DNA of 36,992 nt. It comes from Fodinibacter sp038258215 (GTDB lineage Bacteria > Actinomycetota > Actinomycetes > Actinomycetales > Dermatophilaceae). The stretch lies in the NCBI GenBank assembly GCA_038258215.1, contig JBBSQC010000036.1:1-36992 (forward strand). The letters run 5' to 3'. A program made the position numbers and the translations under genes. The notes beneath the pieces are model-generated. The model did not search any database, was not told the origin of the DNA, and was given only the letters and a program-made list of their open reading frames with translations. The number at the start of each line of letters is the position of its first letter. Within the stretch, counting starts at the first letter, position 1. This document shows positions 7,477-15,421 of the stretch, in pieces.

Positions 7477-8109
7477 TCAGTGGGCGAGGCGTTGCCGCAG
7501 CGTGGGAAGCCCCGGCCCGGTCAGGTCATCGAGCGCCGCCGGGCGTCCGGCGATCGCCATCAACAGGGCCTCGCCTGGCCCGTTGACCTCTGGCCCTTCG
7601 CCTGAGGTCCATGCGACGTCTGTGGCGGTCAGCGTCAAGGCTCTCGCGTTCTTCCTTGCGGGCAGCGTCGGAGCACCGAGAGCGAAGTCGAGGACGGGGG
7701 CGAGGCGGTGCGGCGGGATCGTTCGGGGCATGTCAAGGGCGCGCCTGATGTCCTGGTGGTGGATGGTGGTGTCGGTCAGTGCGATACCCCCGCCGAAGCC
7801 CGAGGGGAGCCCGCTCGGTCGCACATTGCGGGCGAGCAGCTCGATCACGGCCGCGGGTTGCAGGTCCCGGTACCGCCCGAGCGCCACGTCATTGACCCCA
7901 CTGACACGAAGACTGCCTCGCAGGAAGGTGCCCAACAGGGTTGGCGTAGACAGCTCGTCGTAGCTGATCACGTGAGTGGCCACGTCACGCACGCGCCACT
8001 TCGTGCACAGCGACGGCGCGTTCCATTGGTCATCGCTCAGCCCCTGAAGCAAGGTGAGAAGGTCGGTGCGCTCCTCTTGCGCCAGCGTCATCAGGTCTGG
8101 TCGGCTCAT
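7477..8109 (-). CDS. Maleylpyruvate isomerase-family mycothiol-dependent enzyme
   Basis: A 210-residue DinB-fold protein of the MDMPI N-terminal family: MTLAQEERTDLLTLLQGLSD, DQWNAPSLCTKWRVRDVATH (the usual W..PS.C..W.VRDV.AH pattern with a metal-ligand His), and IHHQDIRRALDMPRTIPPHR (the second His cluster), followed by a C-terminal region ending GEALLMAIAGRPAALDDLTG. Family members use mycothiol, or transfer groups to or from it, so the gene fits an actinobacterial host. The real substrate is unknown. Its ATG overlaps the stop of the SRPBCC gene upstream (ATGA), so it is the third gene of a translationally coupled ArsR-SRPBCC-MDMPI operon. Confidence 0.9.
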   Translation of the reverse strand: MSRPDLMTLAQEERTDLLTLLQGLSDDQWNAPSLCTKWRVRDVATHVISYDELSTPTLLGTFLRGSLRVSGVNDVALGRYRDLQPAAVIELLARNVRPSGLPSGFGGGIALTDTTIHHQDIRRALDMPRTIPPHRLAPVLDFALGAPTLPARKNARALTLTATDVAWTSGEGPEVNGPGEALLMAIAGRPAALDDLTGPGLPTLRQRLAH

Positions 8110-8594
8110 ACGCTGTCCTGCTCATCGCGGGCAAGAGCCCCGTACCGGGCGAGATAGAGCGGCCAGCCGTCCTCGACGTCGACGCCCTCCCGCATGGCCT
8201 GCCACCCGTGGCCGTGTCGGTCGAGGTGCCGGTGGACGAGTGTGACTCGAGTGCGCTGCTCACCCTCGGCCGTGAAAGTGACCTTCACCTCGCTGGTACG
8301 ACTGAGGTCGGAGGCGACCTGCCAGTCCGGTCCGATGTCCCAGCTGAACGCGAGCGTGTGCGGCGGGTCGAAGGTCAGGACGCGACCCCACCGGCAGATG
8401 CTGCCGTCCACGCCCCGGTCATAGACGTCACCGCCGACGTGCTGCTCGAGCACGGTCTGCTCGATGGGGACCGCCAGCATGTTGTGCTCGCGCGGCTTGA
8501 TCCGGTCCAGGTCGGTGAACACCCTGAACGCCTGGTCCTGGGGCAGGTCCACCACGACCTCGTGTCGGACGGACCCGTCGGGCTCCACGCTCAT
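8106..8594 (-). CDS. SRPBCC-family (AHSA1-like) protein
   Basis: A 162-residue START/Bet v 1-like protein: HEVVVDLPQDQAFRVFTDLD at the N-terminus, the middle strand pattern VLTFDPPHTLAFSWDIGPDW, and the C-terminal helix HGHGWQAMREGVDVEDGWPL. Such proteins have a hydrophobic cavity and bind lipophilic ligands or assist Hsp90; the bacterial role is usually unknown. It overlaps ArsR upstream (ATGA at 8591-8594) and MDMPI downstream (ATGA at 8106-8109), so all three proteins are probably made together under ArsR control. A second SRPBCC-ArsR pair is at 15477-16258 with reversed gene order. Confidence 0.88.
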   Translation of the reverse strand: MSVEPDGSVRHEVVVDLPQDQAFRVFTDLDRIKPREHNMLAVPIEQTVLEQHVGGDVYDRGVDGSICRWGRVLTFDPPHTLAFSWDIGPDWQVASDLSRTSEVKVTFTAEGEQRTRVTLVHRHLDRHGHGWQAMREGVDVEDGWPLYLARYGALARDEQDSV

Positions 8595-8914
8595 CCTGGT
8601 CCCCCCTGCTCGCGCTCCGATGCCGCCAAGGTGTCGAGAGCGTCGGACCAGAACTGGTCAAGCTGGCGCCGGTACCTCGCCAAACGCTGAACGTCGATGC
8701 TGTAGACCCGGTGACGACCCCTCGAGACGTCGTGAACGACCCCGGCATCCCGAAGCATCTTCAGGTGCTGACTGACTGCGGGCCGGCTGATCGGCATGGC
8801 ACCAGCCAACTCGGTCACGGTGCATGGGCCACTGGACAGCCGCTCGAGGATGAACCGCCGGCTGGGGTCGCCGAGCAGCACCCACGCATCCAACTGGTAA
8901 GCCGCCACGAACAC
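8591..8914 (-). CDS. ArsR-family winged-helix repressor
   Basis: A 107-residue ArsR-type regulator: LLGDPSRRFILERLSSGPCT, TELAGAMPISRPAVSQHLKM (recognition helix) and LRDAGVVHDVSRGRHRVYSI (wing). No metal-binding cysteine cluster is present, so it is of the non-metal ArsR type often paired with SRPBCC proteins. It is the first gene of the ArsR-SRPBCC-MDMPI operon. The frame opens with GTG at 8914 directly next to a palindrome; a second GTG lies at 8908. There is no Shine-Dalgarno, so translation of a leaderless or nearly leaderless message is likely. Confidence 0.9.
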   Translation of the reverse strand: MFVAAYQLDAWVLLGDPSRRFILERLSSGPCTVTELAGAMPISRPAVSQHLKMLRDAGVVHDVSRGRHRVYSIDVQRLARYRRQLDQFWSDALDTLAASEREQGGPG

Positions 8915-8930
8915 GTAAGTTACTGCTTAC
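8915..8930. promoter_or_regulatory. Probable ArsR operator abutting the arsR start
   Basis: GTAAG-TTACTG-CTTAC is an inverted repeat with 5-bp arms and a 6-base centre, ending exactly where the arsR start codon begins. Its position in the promoter of an autoregulated-type repressor and its A/T-rich content in G+C-rich surroundings suggest the operator. 8931-9141 upstream shows no gene. Confidence 0.5.
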
Positions 8931-9141
8931 CGATGGAGAATGCAAGGGTCGGGATGGTGCCGACGAGGCCCGAACCACCACCAGGTTCCGGCGCTGGGCT
9001 CGCGCTCATGCAGGTCGATGTCGGCGACGTCGAGATCGTTGGCCACGGCAGTCCGTCGCCGTCAAGCCGACCGCCCGGGTAGCCGAGAGCTGGGCACCGG
9101 CAGACGGCACCTCTGACGATCGACGGTGCCGGCCGGTGGGT

Positions 9142-9633
9142 TCACAGCCAGCGCCGCACCCGCCGCGTGTAGTCGTCGTAGGGCGCACCGAACCGCTGGT
9201 GCAGGAAGCGCTCCTCGGGGCGGATCGCTCCCCACAGGAGCAGCAGCATCGCGAGCGGGAACAGCACGAGCCCCCAGAACGTGGGGGTCAGCAACGCCAG
9301 CCCGAGGTAGAGCGCGAGCAGGCCGACGTACAACGGGTTGCGGGAGCGGCGGTATGGCCCCTCCTCGATCATCGAGCTCGTCGCCTGGCCCGGCAGCAGA
9401 CCGGTGTCGTGCCGGTGAAACAGCCACAGCGACCAGCCGTTCCACCCGACGAACAACAGCACCAGCACCCAGCCGAGCGGAACCCGCCACCCGCCGAGGT
9501 CGGCCGGTTCGCCCCACAGCGTCGTCGCCAACCAGCCGACGAGCAGGGGTGCGCCGATGGCGACCGGCGGCCAGAGCCGGAACGCGACGGTGTCCTCGGG
9601 ACCGTGCACCATGCCCTCATTGTCGAGGACCAT
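9142..9633 (-). CDS. Isoprenylcysteine carboxyl methyltransferase-like (PEMT/ICMT family) membrane protein
   Basis: A 163-residue membrane protein with four to five hydrophobic segments (VAIGAPLLVGWLATTLW, VPLGWVLVLLFVGWNGWSLW, PLYVGLLALYLGLALL, WGLVLFPLAMLLLLWGAI). The diagnostic C-terminal motif is complete: EEGPYRRSRNPLYVG, then PEERFLHQRFGAPYDDYTRR, which form the SAM site in ICMT/PEMT-type methyltransferases. Bacterial members methylate varied or unknown lipophilic acceptors at the membrane. The ATG at 9633 has only a weak GGTGGG upstream. It stands alone: the gap to the BNR gene (9634-9816) shows no gene. Confidence 0.85.
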   Translation of the reverse strand: MVLDNEGMVHGPEDTVAFRLWPPVAIGAPLLVGWLATTLWGEPADLGGWRVPLGWVLVLLFVGWNGWSLWLFHRHDTGLLPGQATSSMIEEGPYRRSRNPLYVGLLALYLGLALLTPTFWGLVLFPLAMLLLLWGAIRPEERFLHQRFGAPYDDYTRRVRRWL

Positions 9634-9816
9634 GGACCCACCACGGGTCAGGACGGCCAGCAGGGTTCTCAGCCGTCGCGACACGAAGCTCTGCCGCTGC
9701 CTTGAGCCTCGATAGGTCAAGAGCCGGGTCTTGCCGCTCGGTGGACGGGCCGGGACACTTGACGCAACCGTCCGCTGTCCACGCGGTGCGGGTGGGTCTC
9801 GAGGAAGGGGCATCGG

Positions 9817-10998
9817 ATGTCTGATGTAGCCATCCACCTGTTGGTGGGCACGACCAAGGGGGCCTTCGTCCTGGACGGCGACTCCGATCGCAGCACCTGG
9901 ACGGTCCGTGGCCCGTACTGCGCCGGATGGCCGATCAACCACGTCATCGGCGACCCGGCCACCGGGGCGATGTGGGCCGGCGGCGGCGGTGACTGGTCCG
10001 GCGCTGGGGTCTGGCGCTCGGATGACGGAGGCCGGACCTGGCAGCTGACCAGGATGACGTCGGGCCAGATGGACGCCTGGGCCGCCGACGACCCCGGGTT
10101 CGCCGAGTCCATCGGCTGGAGCGAGGAGCCGGCCCCGTTCGGTGACAACTTCACCCAGGTGTGGTCCCTGGGGCGGGTCGGCGCCAGGCTCTACGCAGGG
10201 ACCAAGCCCGCCACCTTGCTCGTCAGCGACGACGACGGCGCGACGTGGGAGACCATCAAGGGCCTGACCGACCACCCGTCGGCCTCGGAGTGGGGCCCCG
10301 GCGCCGCGGGGCTCGTCCTCCACACGATCGTCGCCGACCCCGAGAACCCCGAGAAGATGTGGGTCGGGATCTCCGCCGCCGGAGTCTTCGCCACCGAGGA
10401 CGGCGGGGTGACCTGGGAGCGCCGCAACGACCTCGCCGACCCCGTGGCCGGCAACGACCACGCCCACCCCGCGTCGGCATCCGACGGGCATACGGGCTTG
10501 TGCGTGCACCACATCGAGCGCGGCGCCGGCGATGGTGACCCGCTCTACCAGCAGAACCATCACGGGGTCTGGCGCTCGCAGGACGGTGGCCACAGCTGGC
10601 ACGACATCACCTCAGGCCTGCCGTCGACGTTCGGCTTCCCCCTCCTGGCCCACCCCCGAGACGCGCGGACCGTCTGGACCGTGCCGCTCAACGGAGACAT
10701 GGAGGGCCGGTACCCGCCGGACGCGGCAGCCGCGGTCTGGCGCTCGCAGGATGCCGGTGCGTCGTGGGAGGCGCAGCGCACGGGGCTACCGCAGGAGGCG
10801 TGCTTCTTCACCGTGCTGCGGCAGGGCATGAGCGGCGACCGGCAGGACCCGGCCGGGGTGTACTTCGGGACCAACACGGGCTCGGTCTTCGCCAGCCGCG
10901 ACGAGGGAGAGACCTGGAGGGAGATCGCCCGGCACCTGCCCACCGTCCTGGCCGTCGAGACCCTCGAGCCGGCCGGTGCCCGCGAGGCCCACGGCTGA
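9817..10998 (+). CDS. BNR/Asp-box repeat beta-propeller protein (sialidase/sortilin-like)
   Basis: A 393-residue protein built from repeated Asp-box (SxDxGxTW) motifs: SDDGGRTWQ, SDDDGATWE, TEDGGVTWE, SQDGGHSWH, SQDAGASWE and SRDEGETWR, six in all, the mark of a six- or seven-bladed beta-propeller. No sialidase catalytic triad (FRIP motif, Tyr/Glu pair) is visible, so an enzymatic role is not supported. There is no signal peptide; it starts MSDVAIHLLVGTTKG, implying a cytoplasmic protein. GAGGAAGGGG about seven bases upstream supports the start. The gene is intact. It ends 25 bases before the convergent LuxR fragment. Homologues are commonly annotated as glycosyl hydrolase or exo-alpha-sialidase without proof. 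Confidence 0.85.
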   Translation: MSDVAIHLLVGTTKGAFVLDGDSDRSTWTVRGPYCAGWPINHVIGDPATGAMWAGGGGDWSGAGVWRSDDGGRTWQLTRMTSGQMDAWAADDPGFAESIGWSEEPAPFGDNFTQVWSLGRVGARLYAGTKPATLLVSDDDGATWETIKGLTDHPSASEWGPGAAGLVLHTIVADPENPEKMWVGISAAGVFATEDGGVTWERRNDLADPVAGNDHAHPASASDGHTGLCVHHIERGAGDGDPLYQQNHHGVWRSQDGGHSWHDITSGLPSTFGFPLLAHPRDARTVWTVPLNGDMEGRYPPDAAAAVWRSQDAGASWEAQRTGLPQEACFFTVLRQGMSGDRQDPAGVYFGTNTGSVFASRDEGETWREIARHLPTVLAVETLEPAGAREAHG

Positions 10999-11023
10999 GG
11001 AGCCGTACGCCGCGTGCCGGTCC

Positions 11024-11305
11024 TCAGACCGCTTGGCGCGTCTGGAGGTAGCCGTGCAGCTGGTTGCGGGAGGTGATGCCGAGCTTGGGGAAGATGCGGT
11101 AGAGGTGCGAGCCGACGGTGCGGTGCGAGATGTAGAGCTGTTGCCCGATGTCACGGTTGGACAGCCCACTGGCCGCCAGCTGCGCAATCTGCCATTCCTG
11201 CGGTGAGTCACCGATGTCGCGCTCCAAGGCGTGCAGGATGCCGCGTGCCTCCTCCGCCTGCCCGCTCGCGAGAGCCCCTTCATCGGCGAGACGGCTCACC
11301 CCCAA
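11024..11305 (-). pseudogene. LuxR-type regulator reduced to its C-terminal HTH domain
   Basis: A 93-residue frame whose last 65 residues are a clear LuxR/GerE helix-turn-helix: SPQEWQIAQLAASGLSNRDI, GQQLYISHRTVGSHLYRIFP, KLGITSRNQLHGYLQ. This form of the domain normally ends a regulator several hundred residues longer, and no N-terminal domain can be read in any frame upstream, where another gene ends at 11318. Only TTG (11305) or GTG (11299) starts are available and there is no ribosome binding site. I read it as a remnant of a larger regulator; a functional stand-alone HTH protein cannot be excluded. Confidence 0.6.
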
Positions 11306-11317
11306 CGAGGACCACTC

Positions 11318-11770
11318 CTACAGCGCTGCCCGTGCGGTCGAGATTCGCGTGGCCAGCCCGGCGAGGCCTCTGCGGATCAGTGCGCCGTAGCCGTCGACGG
11401 CCAGGGCGTCCTGGGCGACGAGGCCCGCGTGGAGCTGCACCTCGGCGTCGTCGAGGCGGCCCTGCCGCAGGTACCCATCGCCAAGGTTGAGGTGCAGGCT
11501 CGGGGCCAGCCCACGGGCCGTGGAGATGCCGATCGGTGCCAGGTCACCGTCGACCACGTGGTGGTGTGCGCTCAGGGCTCGTTCGTCCCAGAGGACCTCG
11601 TCGGCAAGGTCGGGTTGCAGGTCTGCGAGGTAGTGGGCCATGACGCACCGCTGCGCGTGGTCCGTCTCGCCCGATGCCCGCCAGCACCTGACGAGGCCGC
11701 GCTGACCAGCGGCCTTCTCGCCACCGAGGGCGAGAGCGATCGCGGCCGTGATGCTGTCCCACTGCGTCAT
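11318..11770 (-). CDS. Short tetratricopeptide-like helical protein
   Basis: A 150-residue, mostly helical protein beginning MTQWDSITAAIALALGGEKA. It contains TPR-like helix pairs: QRCVMAHYLADLQPDLADEV, and especially LHLNLGDGYLRQGRLDDAEV followed by HAGLVAQDALAVDGYGALIR. Proteins with this pattern are common, uncharacterised actinobacterial conserved proteins; they presumably bind other proteins. The ATG at 11770 is preferred because the conserved sequence starts there, although the open frame extends 23 codons upstream; the ribosome binding site is weak. It sits upstream of, and in the same direction as, the LuxR fragment. Confidence 0.75.
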   Translation of the reverse strand: MTQWDSITAAIALALGGEKAAGQRGLVRCWRASGETDHAQRCVMAHYLADLQPDLADEVLWDERALSAHHHVVDGDLAPIGISTARGLAPSLHLNLGDGYLRQGRLDDAEVQLHAGLVAQDALAVDGYGALIRRGLAGLATRISTARAAL

Positions 11771-11850
11771 GTGCCGACCGTAGACCGAAGGTGGGACGTC
11801 ACCCTCCGGCGCTGGGTCCGAGCTGCCTCCAGCCGCCAACCACTGCCGAA

Positions 11851-11856
11851 TAGGCT
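11851..11856 (+). promoter_or_regulatory. Candidate -10 element of a leaderless promoter before the truncated GNAT gene
   Basis: TAGGCT is followed by six bases and the GTG at 11863, the same hexamer and spacing as before the sigma gene at 3966. There is no ribosome binding site. Confidence 0.4.
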
Positions 11857-11862
11857 TGTCGC

Positions 11863-12193
11863 GTGCTGATCCGACCTGTCGAGGAGCCCGACTGGCCGGC
11901 CCTGATTGAGGTCTTGCGCGAGATCGTCAGCGACGGTGAGACATACGCCTATCTGGAGCCACTGGACGGCGCTTCGGCTCGCTCGTTGTGGGACGACCAA
12001 GAACGGGGTGTCACGGTCGTCGAGATCGACGCAGACGGCATACTCCTCGGCTCCGCGAAGCCCGGCCCCAACCGGCCGGGCCGTGGGGCGCACGTGGCCA
12101 CTGCGTCGTTCGTCGCCTCTCCAGAGGCGAGGGGGCGAGGGGTCGGACGAGCCCTGGGCGAGTGGGACCTCACCTGGGCTCGTGACCAGGGAT
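11863..12193 (+). pseudogene. GNAT acetyltransferase truncated at its 3' end
   Basis: The first 110 residues are a normal GNAT acetyltransferase: MLIRPVEEPDWPALIEVLRE, TYAYLEPLDGASARSLW, and the acetyl-CoA binding loop as ARGRGVGRALGEWDLTWARD. The family continues with a conserved segment of the type N.A..LW..LGF, about 50 residues, but here the match stops at ARDQG (about 12190) and the frame runs on antisense into the 3' end of the ketopantoate reductase gene, with no GNAT-like sequence in any frame. The C-terminal third, including part of the catalytic fold, is thus gone. A deletion that joined this gene to panE is the likely cause. Confidence 0.65.
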
Positions 12194-12201
12194 CAGGCCG
12201 G

Positions 12202-13133
12202 TCAGAGCGGATCGGGTCGCATGGCGCGCGCGGCCCACGGCTGCAGGATGCCGTAAACGGCCTTCGTCGTCGGCACCTCGACGCGTCCGTGGTCGCCGCG
12301 CCGGATGACCTCACCGAGGAGCGCGTCCAGCTCCATGGGACGTCCGTTGACCAGGGCGTGGTGCAGCGAGGAGCCGCCTCCAGGCTCCAGAGCGTCGGCG
12401 AAGCCGAGAGTTCGCTCCGGTAGGTCAGCAGGCAGGTCGACCCCTCGGCGGCGGCCACCGCACACACCTCGGCGGCGAGGTTGCGGAACAGCTCGCGGCC
12501 GGCGGGCTGTGACCGGATCTCACCGATGGGCAACCTCACCGCTGCCGTGACGCCGGCCTGGGCGCAGATGAACGCGAACTTCGACCACAACACCGCCCTG
12601 ATGTCGGGCGACTCGTCGGCCGTGACCTCGGCTGCTCGGAACGCCTCCACGAGTGCGGCGTCGCGCCGACTGGTGCCGCCCCGCCATTCGCCGACCACCA
12701 GGCTCGCCGGACCGCCCGTGTGGTCGATCATTCCGGGTTCGGCGATGGTGGCGAAGATGTATGCGGCCCCGCCGACGACTCGGTCGTCCCCGAGGACGGC
12801 AGCAAGTCGCTCTTCGTTGTCCACCCCGTTCTGCAGCGACACGACGGCGGTGTCATCCCCGACCAACGGTCCCAGCATCGACGCGACTCGATCGGTGTCG
12901 AAGGACTTCACGGCCACCACCACGTAGTCAGCCGTGCCGCTCGACCCGAGGTCGTGGGCGGCTCGGACCGGGACCATGAAGTCACCACGTACGCTGCGTA
13001 CCCGTAGACCGTCGGTGTTGAGCGCTGCGAGATGTGCACCGCGCGCCACGAACGTGACGTCGACGCCCGCCTGCACGAGCCGCCCCCCGAAGTACCCGCC
13101 GACACCCCCAGCGCCGACGACAGTGACCCTCAC
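12202..13133 (-). pseudogene. panE: 2-dehydropantoate 2-reductase (ketopantoate reductase) with a frameshift
   Basis: The N-terminal 230 codons read VRVTVVGAGGVGGYFGGRLV (GxGxxG NADP site), VVVAVKSFDTD, VSLQNGVDNEERLA and LWSKFAFICAQAGVTA in one frame; after the run CCCC at 12441-12444 (GGGG on the coding strand) the conserved C-terminal part continues in another frame: GVDLPADLPERTLGFADALE, GGGSSLHHALVNGRPMELDA, VPTTKAVYGILQPWA, stop at 12202. One extra G in that run would restore a single ORF of about 310 residues of normal ketopantoate reductase type. The enzyme makes pantoate for pantothenate/CoA, but close paralogues are common. Either a real inactivation or a sequencing slip. Confidence 0.8.
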
Positions 13134-13293
13134 GTCGCCAACGATCCTCGACGCTCGGCATTTCGTCAACGAGCTGCCGGACAGGCTCCCTCAGGTGTCA
13201 TGGTCGAGCTCGGGAGATTGACGAAACCGCGGTGCAGGAGCACCCTCGACGTGTCCTGGTTGACCCATCTCTCGGTTCCGGGGGTACGGACGA

Positions 13294-15390
13294 ATGCCGG
13301 CTCGACCCAGGTTTCCCCGTGTGGGTGTGGAGGAGTTCCCTCGCGGCCCACACTCGATCACCGGCGTTTCGACGTCGATCACTGCAGTCGTCGGACGGAC
13401 TCTCCGCGGGCCGACCGACGAGCCGGTCATCGTCACCGGATTCGCAGACTTCCAGAGACAGTTCGGTGGCTTGTGGAACGGCAGCGCGCTGGGGTTCTCC
13501 GTGCGGGACTTCTTCATGAACGGCGGGTCGACGGCCGTCGTCGTCCGCCTGTTCAACGGGTCGCACGCCGCGAACACGGCTGCGGTGGTCCGCGACTCCA
13601 TCACGGTCAGCGCCATCGATCCGGGTGCGTGGGGCAGCCAGCTCCGGATCCGGGTCGACCACGCCACCCGAGAGCCGGACCCCACGCTCGGCGAGCAGGC
13701 CACGTCGCTCTTCAACCTGTTCGTCCGCGACGGCTCGACGGGTCAGATCGAAGAGCACTGGAACGTGACGGTGTCGATCGCGGACCATCCGCGCCACCTG
13801 CGCGATGTGCTGCGGGGCGAGTCACGGCTCATCCGGTTGCGGACACCTGCGGCCACTGACGGGCCGACAGCCCGTCCTGACGCGCACGGTGACCCGGCTC
13901 CGGAGACCGGGACTGACTGGGACGGCGACGCCACCAGCACCGGGGTGTCGGGTGCGGGCGGGAACGCAGGAGGCCCAGGAGCGGCGCTCACTGTCGCTGA
14001 CTTCACCGGAGGGACCACCCACGCCGACAGCAAGGGTCTCTACGCCCTCGACAGGGCGGACCTCTTCAACCTGCTCGTGATACCGCCCTACTCGCCGACG
14101 GGCGATGTCGACGCACCCCTCGTGAGTGAGGCGCACACCTACTGCGTGAGCCGCCGTGCGCTGCTCGTCGTCGACGGCCTCTCGTCGTGGGACGCGGCCG
14201 AGGTGGTCAGCGGCGTCGACATCAAGGCGGCGGTCGGCAGCATCGGCACCAATGCGGCCCTCTACTTCCCGAGGCTCCGACTGCCCAACCCGATCGACGA
14301 CGACCAGGTGCAGACGTTCTCGGCCGCCGGGTCCGTCGCTGGCGTGATCGCGAGAACCGACGCCCAGCGCGGTGTCTGGAAGGCGCCTGCGGGACTCGAC
14401 GCGACGCTCAGCGGCGGATCCGAGCTCAGCGTGCCATTGACCGATGCCGAGATCGGCCAGCTCAACCCGATCGGGGTCAACTGCCTCCGCACGGCACCGT
14501 CCGGTCTCGGGGTCGTGTGGGGCGCCCGGACGGCAGCGGGCTCGGACGCGCTCGCTTCGGATTGGAAGTACCTGCCGGTCAGACGGACCGCACTGTTCAT
14601 CGAGGAGAGCCTCCACCGCGGCACCCAGTGGGTGCTCTTCGAGCCCAACGACGAGCCGCTGTGGGCGCAGATCAGGATCGAGGTCGGCACCTTCATGAGC
14701 ACCCTGTTCCGCCAGGGCGCATTTTCAGGGGCGACTCCGCGAGATGCGTACTTCGTCAGGTGCGACCAGGAGACGACCACCCAGGCCGACATCGACCGGG
14801 GCATCGTCACCATCGACGTCGGCTTCGCGCCGCTCAAGCCCGCCGAGTTCGTCGTGCTCCGCATCCAGCAGCTCACTGGACAGTCGACCCGTCTGGGCGA
14901 GATCGAGTCGCCACGGTTCACGGCCACTCCCCAACGTGTTGATCCCTACAAGAACTTCCCGTTCCGGGTGAAGTGGGAGGGCCGGTACGTGGCGGGGATC
15001 AGCAAGGTCAGCGGGCTCAAGCGCAGCCCCAGGATGACCCAAGACCGCGGGGGCGGTGGGTCGATCACCCTCGAGCGGGGCGTCACCCACGACGCGGAGT
15101 TCGCGACGTGGGCCGGCCAGAGATGGAGCGCCGGGTCCGGCCCCGGTTCCGGGGAGGCGGTGCAGGCCGCCCGCAAGGACCTGGTCGTCGAGCACTATGA
15201 CGAGGCGGGGCGGTTCGTGCTCGCGTACAGGGTGTTTCGAGCCGGGGTGTCGGACTTTCAGTCGCTGCCGGACCTTGACGAGAACGCGAACGCTGTCGCG
15301 ATCCAGAACCTGACGCTGGAGAACGACGGCTGGGAACGTGACGGCGACACGGTCGAGCCGGCCGATCCGTCGTTCGACGAACCAGATTGA
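13294..15390 (+). CDS. Contractile-tail sheath protein fused to a tail-tube domain
   Basis: A 698-residue structural protein of contractile injection systems. Residues 1-100 resemble sheath N-termini (PRVGVEEFPRGPHSITGVST, VRDFFMNGGSTAVVVRLF); 100-430 cover the sheath core; 430-540 match the sheath C-terminal domain (FIEESLHRGTQWVLFEPNDE, PLWAQIRIEVGTFMSTLFRQ, GFAPLKPAEFVVLRI). After a short linker, residues 549-690 are a gp19/Afp1-type tube domain: DPYKNFPFRVKWEGRYVAGI, ITLERGVTHDAEFATWA, VLAYRVFRAGVSDFQSLPDL, AVAIQNLTLENDGWE. Sheath and tube are normally separate genes. No baseplate, spike, tape-measure or AAA+ gene is in the window; neighbours are panE and SRPBCC. The ribosome binding site is weak. 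Fold assignments are firm; function is unknown. Confidence 0.88.
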   Translation: MPARPRFPRVGVEEFPRGPHSITGVSTSITAVVGRTLRGPTDEPVIVTGFADFQRQFGGLWNGSALGFSVRDFFMNGGSTAVVVRLFNGSHAANTAAVVRDSITVSAIDPGAWGSQLRIRVDHATREPDPTLGEQATSLFNLFVRDGSTGQIEEHWNVTVSIADHPRHLRDVLRGESRLIRLRTPAATDGPTARPDAHGDPAPETGTDWDGDATSTGVSGAGGNAGGPGAALTVADFTGGTTHADSKGLYALDRADLFNLLVIPPYSPTGDVDAPLVSEAHTYCVSRRALLVVDGLSSWDAAEVVSGVDIKAAVGSIGTNAALYFPRLRLPNPIDDDQVQTFSAAGSVAGVIARTDAQRGVWKAPAGLDATLSGGSELSVPLTDAEIGQLNPIGVNCLRTAPSGLGVVWGARTAAGSDALASDWKYLPVRRTALFIEESLHRGTQWVLFEPNDEPLWAQIRIEVGTFMSTLFRQGAFSGATPRDAYFVRCDQETTTQADIDRGIVTIDVGFAPLKPAEFVVLRIQQLTGQSTRLGEIESPRFTATPQRVDPYKNFPFRVKWEGRYVAGISKVSGLKRSPRMTQDRGGGGSITLERGVTHDAEFATWAGQRWSAGSGPGSGEAVQAARKDLVVEHYDEAGRFVLAYRVFRAGVSDFQSLPDLDENANAVAIQNLTLENDGWERDGDTVEPADPSFDEPD

Positions 15391-15421
15391 CCGAGGTCCC
15401 GCATCCGGGATTGCGCCGAGG

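Noticed and set aside
13134..13293. TTGAC-like boxes upstream of the sheath-tube gene as its promoter
   Set aside because: TTGACG near 13217 and TTGACC near 13260 lack acceptable -10 partners at normal spacing; no promoter is claimed.
13294..15390. Prophage or complete eCIS gene cluster
   Set aside because: Only one structural gene is present; no integrase, capsid, portal, baseplate, tape-measure, lysis or ATPase gene is found on either side.
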